A stretch of 64,000 nucleotides of DNA from Limnanthes douglasii subsp. nivea (GCA_036936605.1 JAUPFV010000004.1:183228807-183292806); one strand, 5' to 3'; shown: positions 22,424 to 33,214, numbered from the stretch's first letter. Notes: generated by a model from the sequence alone, not told the origin. Translations and numbers: made by a program.

Positions 22424-22844
22424 TGATAATGGGAGAAAAATATTATGATAGATAAGTTAAATAAAATAAATAAAGGGATTAATTTAATATATTAAAGTAT
22501 TGGGTACAAAACTTGAAGAATATATAAATTGAAGGGGTCAAATATAATATCTAAGATGTATGTGTACAAACAGTAAAGTAGTAAGGTGAAAGACACGTGT
22601 CTGAGAATGGATAAATGTGTAATTTAGAAACCTATCTCTTGTACTATATAAAGGACAAACTTTTTGGGGAAAAAGTCCAATCATTAGACAACTATTACTT
22701 ACTTATTCCTTTTGTCTCTTTCTCTCTCTAATAATTCCACTTATCTCTCTAAAAATACCATCATACAAATATTATTGTGACATATATCCTCATAAAAACA
22801 AAGTCATGACAGAAAAATCCACTAAGAAATCTCTGGACTTATCA
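22424..22844 (+). repeat. Element A 5' LTR
   Basis: It starts TGATAATGGG and ends GGACTTATCA. A TATATAAA box lies at 22,645-22,652, followed by a pyrimidine-rich leader (CTCTTTCTCTCTC). The match with 39,648-40,067 runs the full length with frequent substitutions. Confidence 0.85.
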
Positions 22845-22865
22845 TTGGCGTCGTCTGTGAGAAGA
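22845..22865 (+). other. Element A putative primer-binding site
   Basis: TTGGCGTCGTCTGTGAGAAG directly follows the 5' LTR, where a tRNA primer-binding site is expected. TGGCG-x(n)-GTGGGA-type sequences are common at this place in plant gypsy elements. I did not assign a tRNA. Confidence 0.6.
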
Positions 22866-22928
22866 CGATTGGTACCTAGAATTGTCTTTCCGAAATCTTT
22901 AATCGTATTTTAAAACGTTGTAAGAGTA

Positions 22929-23563
22929 ATGGATGCGGAAATTTTTGGAGCGTTAGAGCCTGACACGAAGAATAGTGTGGTTGGAAGTCCGTCTAGAGAT
23001 CTTCTTGACGAGGAAAAATGGTTTTAACGAACAAAAGAAACAACAGTGACCAATTTGCTGAGGAGCTGCTAGAAGAATCTATTTTCGTAGCTCTAAAGAA
23101 AGAACTTTTAGAAGATATTGAAAGATTAAATGTTGAGAAGGAAATGAAGCTAAGTTCACATAGACAAAAATTTGAAATCCAAAGAGAACAAATAACTGAA
23201 AAATATTTCCTGGACAATGCTCCTCGGACAGATAAGAGACATCAAAGTAGAGATCGTGGCTCTTCGAAGATAAGAGTGAAATCTAAGCATCATTATGAAT
23301 CAACTGAATCTAGAGATTATTCATCGTATGATACAGATGAATACCTTTCCCCGGAAAAAGTCATGGGTTCGAAGATAGAGATTCTATCGTATGATTGACG
23401 AACATCTCACTTAGCTAAAGATTCGAGGAAAGAAAAGAATGAACAAGATAAAGAAAGACTTGGGTCTGAGGAGAATAATAGGGTTTTGAGTATTTAAAGG
23501 GAACAAGCAAACACTTACATACATATTCTTTTTGGAAGCCATAACCTTGAATATCGTGTGAGT
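22929..23563 (+). pseudogene. Element A gag, N-terminal part
   Basis: Gag forms the virus-like particle. ATG at 22,929 opens a 32-codon frame (MDAEIFGALEP), and a shift leads to the next frame from about 23,018. That frame is rich in Glu, Lys and Ser with a helical, coiled-coil-like segment (LKKELLEDIERLNVEKEM), corresponding to the charged N-terminal part of B's gag (CDRLKGEIEALRAEKAK). It stops at 23,396. Weak coding continues to the TGAGT target site where B is inserted; gag resumes at 33,939 in the same frame. Confidence 0.7.
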
Positions 23564-23970
23564 TGATGAGTCCGAATTCTGCATGCTCCGCGGACAAGGA
23601 CAGATCGGTCCAAGGCCTCTGGACCGGACAGACCACTTCGAACACTCAGACCATAGGACTGTTCGAACTATGACAAAAGTACTAAAAACCTAAACACTTA
23701 TTGACTAAGCTACTTGCTCTCTTACTTAGAGCTCATGGGTCTTTGAACATGACCCGGGTCCATTAAACATGACCCGAAAGCCCATAAGGGCCCAAACATC
23801 AGGGTATAAATACCCAACCACCTGCATTAAGTGTGGGTAATGAGAATTAACTGCTACCAACCAGCTTAATTATCTCTCTACTCTCTATTCTAATTATACA
23901 ACACCCACATACTACTATTAAACACCAACCAAATTACAAGCCTACCCTCAAGCGATATTTATCCACACCA
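23564..23970 (+). repeat. Element B 5' LTR
   Basis: It starts TGATGAGTCC and ends TCCACACCA. A TATAAATA box lies at 23,806-23,813. Several CCGGAC and GACCCG words are present. It is complete at 407 bp; the 3' copy lacks 36 bp near its end. Confidence 0.95.
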
Positions 23971-23992
23971 AATTGGCGACCACAGTGGGAGA
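23971..23992 (+). other. Element B putative primer-binding site
   Basis: AATTGGCGACCACAGTGGGA immediately follows the LTR end. The position and TGGCGAC-x(n)-GTGGGA form are those of plant gypsy primer-binding sites. The cognate tRNA was not determined. Confidence 0.7.
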
Positions 23993-24042
23993 AGAGGGTG
24001 CCTGAATCAAGCATTCAAAACCAGCTAAGAAAGTCTGTCCGA

Positions 24043-26385
24043 ATGAATCCGGACAATCCAGAAGCACCACCAGCTCTGCTCGAAGTGGTGGGAGAGAATG
24101 ATGAGTACACTATCGAAGAGTGTGATAGGCTAAAGGGTGAAATAGAAGCTCTGAGGGCAGAAAAGGCTAAGATGGGCCTGAAAGAAAAGTCCAAAGCATC
24201 GGTTGCTCATCACACCGACAACCCCAGAGAGCATGAGTCTTCAAAGACTCATGTGAGCACCAAAAAGACTCATGACAGCTCCAAAAAGTCTCACCGGTCC
24301 AAGCTAGTGGAGAGTTCTGACTCAAGCTTAGAATCTTCTGATAGCTCTTCGGACGATGAAGGAGTTGAAAAATCTTTATCCTCAAGCAGCGATGAGGGTC
24401 GAACTAGAAAGAAACAAAAGCAGATCAAAAAATATTCAAGGAAAATGGATAGACATGGAAGGATGAAGAAGAATATTGGTAAAGGATCATCTCACAATCG
24501 GAGGCATGTGGACCGGATGCTGATGGATCCCTTCGCTTTTCACGATGAACCAGGTATCTTTACAACTCCCAATGAGGATACCGTGTTCATTCGTGGAAGG
24601 AATTGGAGGCAATCTCCATTGTCTTCTAAAACTCTGTCCGGAAACCTCCCAAAGAGGTTTGACAACACCAAAATAGAGAAGTACAATGGCAGTACTGATC
24701 CGGACAACCATCTGGAACAATTTAAAAACTTCATGATGAACTTTGACGACGATGATAAACTACTTTGTAGGGAATTCTCCCAATCATTTACGGGGAGTGC
24801 TCTAAAATGGTACAACAGCCTGCCTCAGGGTTGTATTAAAGACTTCGATACTTTTTGGGTAGCCTTTCGAAGGCAGTTTGTAGGGAGTAAAGAGCTAAAG
24901 GGCAATGAAGACACAATAATCCATTGTGCCGAGGAACCAAATGAGTCTTTGAAAGAATATATAAGCCGTTTTGTGAACACCAAGAATGGGTTGGCTGATT
25001 GCTTCGAACAGGTAGCAATAGCATCCCTAAGACAGGGTTTGAACCCAGGCAATCTAGTTGATTCAGTGACCAGAAAGAAGGCCATGACCTGGGGAGGGTT
25101 GCTGAATCAGGTTGGAAAACATATAAACGTTGATGAAACAAAGAAAACCAGGGTGCACAAGCAGGTGAGGTCTACCCCGGTGGCACCAAATCCCAATCAG
25201 AATCAGTCCGGGAACAAAGCAAGAGAGACCGGACAGGGGCATGGTAGGGCAAAAGCTCAGTCTCAGCCAGCTGCTCCTGCTCAAAGTCAGCAATCCAGAA
25301 ACAAGAGAGGGACATGGGTCCAACCGGAGTGGTTCGCAGAATTGAAAGAAAGTGTGGCCACCATTTTTGATAAAACAAAAGAAGAGGTGCATTATCGGAG
25401 ACCAGCCACATTGCAGTCTCCCAGAGAGCATCGCAATAACTCTTTTTGCCAATATCACAACGATATTGGTCATACCACTGATGACTGCATAGCATTGAAA
25501 CAAGAAGTTCAGAATTTGATTGAGAGGGGAAAACTGGGGGCTTATGTGAAAAGAAGAGGAGGTAACATGCCTGACAACACTCACGGGGTTGGTCCAAGTA
25601 ATGCTGCTCCGGAGGGAGCCATGGTTATAATTGAAAGGTTTGACGTGGAATCTGAGTACTTGGATCCTGATCCAACTCGAAACAGAGTGGGTACAATTGA
25701 GGAATGTTCTAGGTCGGTCTCCGGACTCATTAAGTTTTTTGAGTTACTTACAATTTTCGGAGGGGACACTATGACAGCTCCTACTGCTTCTTCGAGGAAG
25801 AGGCACGTGCATACTTTAGCCTCCCAACTAGAAGGAGGCATGACTTCCTATCAGTCACAAAACTCATTCCCCTTCATTGTTTTTTACGAAGATGATTTAA
25901 GAGACATTGCTGGCCCTCATGAGGATGCTGTTGTCATAGGAGCATCTATTGGGGGCAACGACATAAGGCGAATTCTGGTGGATACTGGAAGCTCAGCCAA
26001 TATCTTTTTCTTAACCGCATACAAGAGAATGAAAAATCCAGCTGTAATTCAGAGTTCGGACAGATCAATTGTGGGCTTTACAGGCAGCTCAACAAATGTG
26101 ATTGGAGAGTTCGAAGAGGATGTTCTATTGGGCAAGGGCCCTTTCAAGAAAATTGTCAGAATACTCTTTATTGTGGTGGATTGTCCCACTTGCTATAATG
26201 CTATTCTAGGGAGGTCTTGGCTCTCTAGGATGCATGCAGTGGCTTCAACAGTCCACCAGTGCTTGAAATATGTTGTTCAGGGACAGGTTGGAGTCGTCCG
26301 GAGCAGCCAAAAGATTGCAAGAGAATGTTATGCTACCGCCCTGGCTCCTCGAACGCTGGGGGCAGTCCGTATTAACGAACAATAG
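24043..26385 (+). CDS. Element B gag-protease polyprotein
   Basis: This encodes the capsid and the protease that matures it, about 780 aa. I chose ATG 24,043 (MNPDNPE) because element D starts gag at the same place (MDPNAQN); the frame is open from 23,998. In order: a Glu/Lys-rich N-terminus, a long Ser/Asp/Lys-rich low-complexity segment (to about residue 165), the capsid-like domain (about 200-360), and a zinc knuckle at Cys469-x2-His472-x4-His477-x4-Cys482, a CHHC variant of CCHC. The retropepsin follows, with catalytic Asp647 in VDTGSSANIF. The frame ends at TAG 26,383, after which the same frame continues into pol. No frameshift is needed, so expression of pol would need stop readthrough. 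Confidence 0.9.
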   Translation: MNPDNPEAPPALLEVVGENDEYTIEECDRLKGEIEALRAEKAKMGLKEKSKASVAHHTDNPREHESSKTHVSTKKTHDSSKKSHRSKLVESSDSSLESSDSSSDDEGVEKSLSSSSDEGRTRKKQKQIKKYSRKMDRHGRMKKNIGKGSSHNRRHVDRMLMDPFAFHDEPGIFTTPNEDTVFIRGRNWRQSPLSSKTLSGNLPKRFDNTKIEKYNGSTDPDNHLEQFKNFMMNFDDDDKLLCREFSQSFTGSALKWYNSLPQGCIKDFDTFWVAFRRQFVGSKELKGNEDTIIHCAEEPNESLKEYISRFVNTKNGLADCFEQVAIASLRQGLNPGNLVDSVTRKKAMTWGGLLNQVGKHINVDETKKTRVHKQVRSTPVAPNPNQNQSGNKARETGQGHGRAKAQSQPAAPAQSQQSRNKRGTWVQPEWFAELKESVATIFDKTKEEVHYRRPATLQSPREHRNNSFCQYHNDIGHTTDDCIALKQEVQNLIERGKLGAYVKRRGGNMPDNTHGVGPSNAAPEGAMVIIERFDVESEYLDPDPTRNRVGTIEECSRSVSGLIKFFELLTIFGGDTMTAPTASSRKRHVHTLASQLEGGMTSYQSQNSFPFIVFYEDDLRDIAGPHEDAVVIGASIGGNDIRRILVDTGSSANIFFLTAYKRMKNPAVIQSSDRSIVGFTGSSTNVIGEFEEDVLLGKGPFKKIVRILFIVVDCPTCYNAILGRSWLSRMHAVASTVHQCLKYVVQGQVGVVRSSQKIARECYATALAPRTLGAVRINEQ

Positions 26386-26397
26386 CAATTTGAGGGC
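26374..26397 (+). promoter_or_regulatory. Gag-pol junction TAG with readthrough-like context (element B)
   Basis: CAA-TAG-CAA-TTT lies at the gag-pro/pol boundary, with the same frame open on both sides. The plant-virus leaky stop is UAG-CAR-YYA; here only the last base differs. The homologous TAG of A, C and D is followed by CAATTA, CAATTA and CAGCTA. Leaky translation is inferred, not shown. Confidence 0.6.
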
Positions 26398-27360
26398 CTT
26401 TCTGGGGGTGAGGGTGAAATTGATGACCCCAGAGAGACCCCTGGAGTATTGATACCGGTCGAAGAGGTAGAAACACACTGTCTGGAAGAAGGAAAAAGTG
26501 TCAAGATAAGATCTAAGATGCCATCTGTTTTGAAAGATGAAATGTTAAAGTTTTTGAAGAACCATCAACACGTTTTTGCTTGGTGCAATGTTGATGTTAC
26601 TGGGGTTCCATCAGAAGTGATATCACATCACCTATCTGTCCGGAGAGACGTAGCACCAGTGGTTCAAAAAGGAAGAGCTTTTTCTAAAGAGAAGATTGAT
26701 GTCATTGTGCAAGAAGTTGACAGGCTCACAAAGATGGGGCACATCAAGGAGTCTCAATATCCTTTGTGGACTGCCAATCCGGTTCTGGTAAAGAAGAAAA
26801 ATGGCAAGTGGCGCATGTGCATTAACTTTACAGATCTCAATAGAGCTTGCCCAAAAGATTTGTATCCGGTCCCCCGGATTGATCAATTAGTAGACTCCAC
26901 CTCTGGGAACAAGCTGCTTTCCTTTATGGATGCCTTCTCCGGATACAATCAGATTCAAGTAGATCTGAAGGATCAAGAGCATACCACATTTGTCACTGAC
27001 AGAGGTCTTCATTGCTACAAGGTGATGCCATTTGGTTTGAAAAATGCTGGGGCTACTTATCAGAGATTAGTAAACAAGGCATTTGCTGATCAGATTGGAA
27101 GAAATATGGAAGTGTACATTGATGACATGATGATGAAGAGTGTGGATGAGCAATTGCACTTGTCCGATCTCCAAGAAACTTTTGCCAACTTCGTAAAAGT
27201 GAATCTGAAATTAAACCCAGAAAAATGTGTGTTCGGAGTGCAGTCCGGGAAGTTTCTAGGCTATATTATAAGTGAGCATGGAATGCAGCCCGATCCGGAC
27301 CAGCTCAATGCTCTATTCCAAATGGAGCCTCCTCGAAACATTAAAGAAGTACAGCGATGA
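26386..27360 (+). pseudogene. Element B pol, reverse transcriptase part
   Basis: This copies the element RNA into DNA. Directly after the TAG the frame runs QFEGLSGGEGEIDDP, a linker conserved in A, C and D. The RT core follows: LWTANPVLVKKKNGKWRM, CINFTDLNRACPKD, PRIDQLVDSTSGN, MDAFSGYNQI, MPFGLKNAGATYQRLVNK, and catalytic VYIDDMMMKS at about 27,110. GYIISEHG closes the palm. All three catalytic Asp residues are present. TGA at 27,358-27,360 replaces a Leu codon (VQR-stop-TGRLAALNRF; D has Leu there), so this element is no longer functional. Confidence 0.9.
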
Positions 27361-28758
27361 ACGGGGAGATTAGCTGCCTTAAACAGATTTATCTCAAGGT
27401 CTTCGGACAGGTGTGCTCCTTTCTTTCAAACCTTGAAGGGTGCAAAGGGATTCGATTGGACCCCATAGTGTGATGAGGCTTTCAATGAGATCAAGAAGCA
27501 CTTGTCCTCCCCCAAAACTTTGTTTAAGCCAGTTGATGGGGAGACACTCTTCGTATATTTGGCAGTTTCAAGTTGTGCCATCATTGATGTGTTGGTAAGA
27601 GAGGTCGATGGTCATCCCCATCTAGTGTACATCAGCAAAAGCTTGATAGATTCAGAAAGGCGTTACTTGAAACTTGAAAAATTAGCATTAGCCCTGGTGA
27701 TAGCTGCCAGGAAGATGAGGCCTTATTTCCAGGCTCATCCCATCATCGTCCGGACTTCTTTTCCCCTGAAGAATGTCCTCCCAAAGGCAGACATTTCGAT
27801 CAGGATGACTAAGTGGTCAGTAGAGTTGGGGGACTTCGACATAGACTTTGCCCCTCGAACAGCAGTCAAGGCCCAAGCTGTGGCTGATTTTTTGGTTGAA
27901 TTTCACTCTGACAGGGATTCAGAGCAAACTAGTGACATAAAGGATAAAAAGGTATGGGTCGTCCAAATAGATGATGAATCTAGCACTATGGGATGTGGTG
28001 CAAGAGTGTGTTTAACTTCCCCATATGGAGACAAAATGTACCAAGCTATTTATTTTGCTTTCAAGGCATCTAATAATGAGTCCGAATACGAAGCAGCTAT
28101 AGCTGGGTTAAAGTTAGCCTACATTTGTGGGGCTAAGAGGGTCAAGCTACTAAGTGACTCCCAACTTCTTATCCACCATGCCCAAGGCCAATCTGAGGCT
28201 AAGAAGGAGCAGCTTGTGAAATATTTACTCCTCCGTAAGAATGAAGCACTCAAGTTTAAAAATGTTGTTTATGAGCACATTCCCTGGGCAGAAAATGAGC
28301 TAGCAGACTCGTTAGCAACCATAGCATATACAGAGTCATATCCATGGATCCATGTGCTAGAAAGCCCCTCCATTCAACTTAGTAAGGGTAAAGAAGAGGA
28401 AATTTTTGAAGTACAAGTGAAACAACCTCAAGACTGGAGGTTTCCTCTCCTGCAATATCTCTCCAATGGTGTCGTGCCTCCGGATAAATCACTAGCCAGA
28501 ACATTGAAACACAAGGATCATGGTTTCATCATATTGAGAGACGTGTTGTACAAGAAATCTTACAGTAAACCTCTCTTGCGCTGTTTGGGGGATGAAGATT
28601 CTCAAGTAGTCCTCTCTGAATTGCATGATGGTGAGGGATCAGCCTATTGTAGGTTTAGAGCTTTAACAAGAAGAGTTTTACTCTCCAGTTACTATTGGCC
28701 ATCAATCATGAAATATGCTAAGGAATTGGTAAGAAGGTGTGACCCATGGCAAAGGTAA
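27361..28758 (+). pseudogene. Element B pol, RNase H and archaeal-type RNase H part
   Basis: The RT connection and first RNase H removes the RNA strand. A second RNase H-like domain (aRNH), typical of the Tat lineage, follows at about 27,950-28,330. Its likely catalytic residues are in VQIDDESS (Asp), NNESEYEA (Glu), LLSDSQLLI (Asp) and ENELADSLA (Asp). The frame is the same as gag, with TAG at 27,466-27,468 (TP-stop-CDEAF, probably from CAG). The end holds the integrase HHCC finger. Its last motif reads CDPWQR instead of C-x2-C, so the second Cys is lost, and TAA follows at 28,756. Confidence 0.88.
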
Positions 28759-29670
28759 AGCAATGAAATTCATGTCCCAGCCATTCCTTTAGAATCAATT
28801 TCTGAGCCTATTCCTTTTGCTCGATGAGGATTGGATTTAGTAGGGCCTCTCCCTGTGGCGTCCGGAGGACGCAAAACTATAATTGTGTCCATAGACTACT
28901 TCTCGAAGTGGATTGAAGCAGCCCCTCTAGCAGGGATAACATCAAAAGCTGTTATAAAATTCATTCTATCCAACATCTGTTGTAGCTTTGGTGTCCCACA
29001 AAAGATAACAACAGACAATGGGCCACAGTTCGACAATAGGGAAATGGAGAGCTTCTGTGCCTCAAGGGGTATACAACATTGTTTCTCTTCACCTTTCCAC
29101 CCACAGGCGAATGGGCAAGTTGAAGTAGCTAATAGAACTATACTGTCCGGTTTAAAGAAGAATTTGGAAGGGGTTGCTGAGAAGTGGCCTAGTTATCTAC
29201 AAGAGGTCTTGTGGGCCTACCGGACAACACCTGGGGCTGCAACACAAGAGTCACCCTTTGCTTTGGTCTATGGGATGGATGCAGTAGCTCCCATAGAAGC
29301 AACTCTCCCCTCCTTTCGTGTTCACAACTTCTCCGAACACGCTAACGAGGTGGCAATCAGAGGTCAACTTGATTTGATAGAAGAAAGACGGGTTAAAGCT
29401 CACTTTAGAGTTGCACACTATCAGGGTTTGATGAGAAGCAGGTTTGCTTCCAAAGTTAAAAGAAGAGATTTCCAACCGGGGGACAAGGTATTAAGGAAAG
29501 TCTTCTTACACAATAAAGAAAAGCTGTTCGGAAAGCTGGCCCCAACTTGGGAAGGTCCGTACATAGTTGTTGAAAGAATTAAACCTGGAACATATTGGTT
29601 GGAAGACAAAGATAGAAGAGTCTTGACTCATCCTTGGAATATCGAGCATCTCCGGATGTACTTGGAGTAG
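28759..29670 (+). pseudogene. Element B pol, integrase part
   Basis: Integrase inserts the DNA copy. Catalytic D, D, E are intact: Asp in SIDYFSKW, Asp in TTDNGPQF, Glu in NGQVEVANRT. The C-terminal region has KVKRRDFQPGDKVLRKV, PTWEGPYIV and the closing HPWNIEHLRMYLE, ending at TAG 29,668. TGA at 28,825-28,827 replaces the Trp expected before GLDLVGPL (G to A change). The frame is again the gag frame. Together with the lost zinc-finger Cys and TAA upstream this makes pol inactive as it stands. Confidence 0.88.
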
Positions 29671-29713
29671 CGTTTGTGTAAATATTTACTTGTTTAAACA
29701 TCCATGTAAATAT

Positions 29714-29768
29714 TTGGGGGCATACTCTTTCCTCCCTGGTGGCACGGGGAGGTTTTAATGAGGTGTCC
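29714..29768 (+). other. Conserved post-pol motif (element B)
   Basis: About 45 bases after the pol stop lies a G-run (ATTTGGGGGCATAC), then CTTTCCTCCC, GGTGGCACGGGGAGG and TTTTAATGAGGTGTC. Closely similar sequence occurs after pol in D (55,081), A (38,934) and C (59,276). CCTCCC and GGGGAGG can pair into a short hairpin. The function is unknown; the G-run resembles the polypurine tract before LTRs. Confidence 0.65.
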
Positions 29769-30152
29769 GGGCTTTTGAATAAAATTTGATGCCTTCTTAA
29801 AAATTTTCTAAGTGTTTTAAGTTTTGTCCCTTGTCACACTATCCGAATTAAAATAACTAAGGGCTATTTAAACTCTAGCCGGAGAACTTAAACACTCTCA
29901 CTATGAAACAACTAAAGGCTATTTAAATTCTAGCTATCAAAATTAGAACAAACAACAAAAGAAGATGATAGTTGTACAGAACAGAAATATTCATTGAAAT
30001 AACTTAAAGTGCCTTGGCCTTCGAAGGACTTTTAAATGGTCAAAGTAGAACAAAAAACCTATCCGGTCAGATACCGGACACCATTACAAAAAGAGTGCCT
30101 TGGCCTTCCAAGGACTTTAGTCTGGATAAAAAGTAAAAAAATAAATCATAAG
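29769..30152. other. Element B 3' region between pol and the antisense gene
   Basis: This is non-coding. It holds a duplicated GGCTATTTAAA-CTCTAGC word (about 29,870 and 29,920). It also holds two copies of GTGCCTTGGCCTTC-x-AAGGACTTT (about 30,008 and 30,093); the second contains the perfect stem CCTTGG-CCTT-CCAAGG. D has one diverged copy at about 55,457. On the minus strand these lie just past the antisense gene's stop, in its likely 3' UTR. Confidence 0.5.
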
Positions 30153-33115
30153 TCAAGGTTGAGCCTTTGAAGATGACTCACCTTCATCTACCTTCTTCTT
30201 TCCCTTGGGATCATCTTCCTCCTTGTCTGGGCTCTCTCCGGTTTTCTCTTCATCATCGGATGAGGATACACTGGAGACTCCATACTGATCGCCTTCGGCC
30301 ATTGTATGGTGTGGAAGGTCATCATCGTCTACATAAAGCCACAAGTCCCCTAGGTTCCTCTTCGGAAATTTCTCATGGAAGAGTAGAACCATGGCAGACC
30401 TTACCTTAGCATACATATCCTCCTAGGAGTCGATCACCTGGTTGGCATAAGCATCAACCTTGGCTTGGATCTTGGCCTCTTGCTCCCTTAACAAAGTGGT
30501 TTTCTCCTCGGCAGCCTTGGACACTGTATTTTCAAGGGCAATCTTGTCGTTGGTCAAGTTGGAGATGATTTGGTCTTTGGCCTTGGATTCTCCATTTAAG
30601 GTAGCAAGGTCTTTCTCCATACCGGACAGTTTCTCCCGGAGGTCTTTAATGGTTTCCTCTAAAGTGGCGACTTTTGTGGTGCTTGCCTTTTGACTTCTCT
30701 TCAACTCCTCGGTTTCTTCCTTTAACATGGCAGCATTGAAGGTGGCAGTGCGAAGGTCATCGGACAGCCTCTCCTTGTCAGACTTAAGGTCTTTAATGAT
30801 GTCTGCCTGAATCCGAACTTATCTCTCCAATGCAAGTACAGGCTGCACGTTGCTTAACAAGGAGTGGGCTATAGCATCCCTTTCACTAGAAACAATAAAG
30901 GTCTTACCATTAAAAGTGACCGTGTTGGAGCTGCTCGGAGGAAGGTAAGGCCAAACAAAGTCATCTCTGGGAAGATTGATGAAGTATTCACCAAGCTCAC
31001 CAAGACCGGTGATGTCTACTCCATCAATGTTGATATCTCCCCCCTCAACCTCATCGGTGTGAAAGTCACCCAGAATCTCCTCAGCATGCGTTGGGTCTGC
31101 AGGATCAGGTTGGAAGGAAGGCTCCGGAGCCCGGAGAGAAAGCTCGTCTCCCTTAGACGTCTTTTTCTTCTTGGCCTCCTGGTCTGTGCCTTCACTTCCC
31201 TGTTTACGATTTCTCTTGGAAGCCCTTGGAGGTTTTGGGAGGTTCGCTTCCTGCCTTTCAGTCTCTTGCTCCACCACTTGCAAGAGAACAACATCAATTT
31301 GGCTCTGGGCTGGCCCCTCCGGGTCTGTTGGAGCATTCTTCTCTGCATCAGCAGGGTTAGCACCACCCACCACCTTCTTGCCCTTTTTCTTCTTACCTTT
31401 CATCTTGTTCGGGGCTTTGGCCCGGCTTGGCAAGAAGAGTGTCCCGTCCGGTTCATGGGTCCTCTTAAGCACAACATCCGGAGGAGGCTGAGTGGTGAGC
31501 TCCTCCCAAGTCAAGTCTCTCCGACCTGTGGTATTCCACATGTGAGACCTTGCCAAGTTGCCACTGGTAAAAGCAGCATGGAATCGATTCCCCCATCTCT
31601 CAGCAGCCCGGGCATTAATCTTGCCACAAGTAACCTGCCCGGCTTTCAGGTAGTCACTAAATTCCTTGGGCAGTTCTGCTAAGACAAAAGTAGGACCAGT
31701 CAGTATCAGCTAAGTCTAAAAAGAGAAAGAGACAAAATTTTAAGGCATAATGCTTACGTTCACTCCTCCACCTGCTTCTGAGGAGGCTTGGGTTCTCTCC
31801 GGATTTGATCTTCTTGCCGTTCTCCCAAGCGCCACTAACGAATAGAAACTGGGTCCTCCAATTCCTCTCTGCCTCCAACAGATCGCCCACAGCCTTGAAG
31901 TCATCCCCCATATTGAAATGGTAAAAGGGGATGTGGTGGTTTCTGCAAAGGCTGGCCACTGCAGCAAATTACCATCGGTAGAGGGATCCCGGACAGCCTT
32001 GATGCCATGATGCATGACATGAGGGTATACCAAGCGTTGGGGCTCAGCTGGCTCGGACAAAGTTTTATCAGATGGAAGTATCTGACAATCTCTGGACCTA
32101 ATGGGAACCTAAGCCCTCAGTTGAATAGCTCCGTGAACATGACCACTTCGCTCAACTTGCAATCCATAGGAGTCTCTGGGTGTACAGGAATCCTGATCTT
32201 TACATTCTCTGGTATGCCCCACTTCGTACGCATCCTGCCCAGCTCAGCAGTGTGGATGAATGCGTAGTTGATTTTTTGTAAGGAGAGGAGGTAATTAACA
32301 CCGACCTTGTGAAAACAAGGCCCCACTTTTCCTTCTAGGCTCTCCGGCAGATCCGGATGCCTTAAATACAATTTCTCTTTGCCCTTGTCCTTCTTGGCAA
32401 CTATCTCTTTGCTGGTTTGACCGAAGGGCTCAGACTCAAATGGGGCCTCTTTAACAGAGTCCTCCATTACTTCCTCCATGTTTGTTGAAGGGATTTCAGC
32501 AGCTGTAGTGGGGGGAGGGTTCAAATTTGACTCAGCCTTGTCTCCGGACTGATGGGCCTCAGCGCCCCTTTGGTTTATGCTCTCCGGTAGAGTGTCTGGA
32601 ACAGAAGTTTCTTGTTGAAGACTTGTATTGGAGCCCTCCGGTCCGGACAGCCTGTCCTTGGGGGCTCTAATAGGCACCTCAGACCCGGTGCTGCTGTCTT
32701 TTGCCCCCGACTTAGAGGGAGTGTTTTTAGACCCTTGGCCTTTAACCAACCGGCCTTTCCTCCTATCGACTAGCTTCTCAGGAGAGTGCTCCGTATCCGA
32801 TCCCATTGTTATGAAGGGAAAGGGTTTTTTTAGGCTAGTGGCTGTAACTCCTGGCTCGACAGCAGGCTCCGATTCCTGAACTGAGGAACCAGAGATTATG
32901 GGGGAAAGGTTGGTTTGAAATAGTTTTCTAGGCCTAGTGCCTTTGGAAGAAGAAGAGCCTCAATCTGACTCGGTAGCAGAGGTGATTGGTCTATCAACAG
33001 GCGAGGTGGGTAACCATGCTGCAATCCGTCTTTCTCTTTTGACTTTTTGAGCCTTCTCTAACTCAGAAAGGTTGAGCCACCCGCCTTTGACAAGAGCGTT
33101 CCTCGCTGTAAACAT
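30153..33115 (-). pseudogene. Element B antisense gene (putative gypsy-type transposon protein)
   Basis: A gene lies on the strand opposite to gag-pol, between pol and the 3' LTR. It reads from ATG 33,115 (MFTARNALVKGGWL). Next come a Ser/Lys-rich region and a globular block at about 32,330-31,980. That block includes LEGKVGPCFHKVGVNYLLSL, KWGIPENVKIRIPVHP and, after TGA at about 32,080, GLRFPLGPEIVRYF and QLSPNAWYTLM. It resembles the Pfam putative gypsy-type transposon family. After a frame change near 31,960 an intron follows (31,757-31,679, GT-AG on this strand, frame-keeping). Then ARSHMWNTTGRRDLTWEEL, a Lys-rich segment, a coiled coil (about 30,780-30,425) and an acidic tail ending at 30,153. 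Stops occur near 32,955, 32,080, 30,820 and 30,424. The function is unknown. Confidence 0.75.
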
Positions 33116-33214
33116 AAACTATCAAACTAAGTTTTTGCTTTAGAGAGAGAAAGCTTTGAGAGATTTTGCAGAGTAAATTTGAAGGAGATGGTAAAACAGT
33201 AGAAAGTAAGTTTG

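Noticed and set aside
25063..25597. Long minus-strand frames opposite gag of element B
   Set aside because: They are shadows of the gag frame with no conservation in A, C or D.
30864..31682. 272-codon + strand open frame in element B
   Set aside because: It is the complement of the antisense gene's low-complexity part and has no homologue in D or C.
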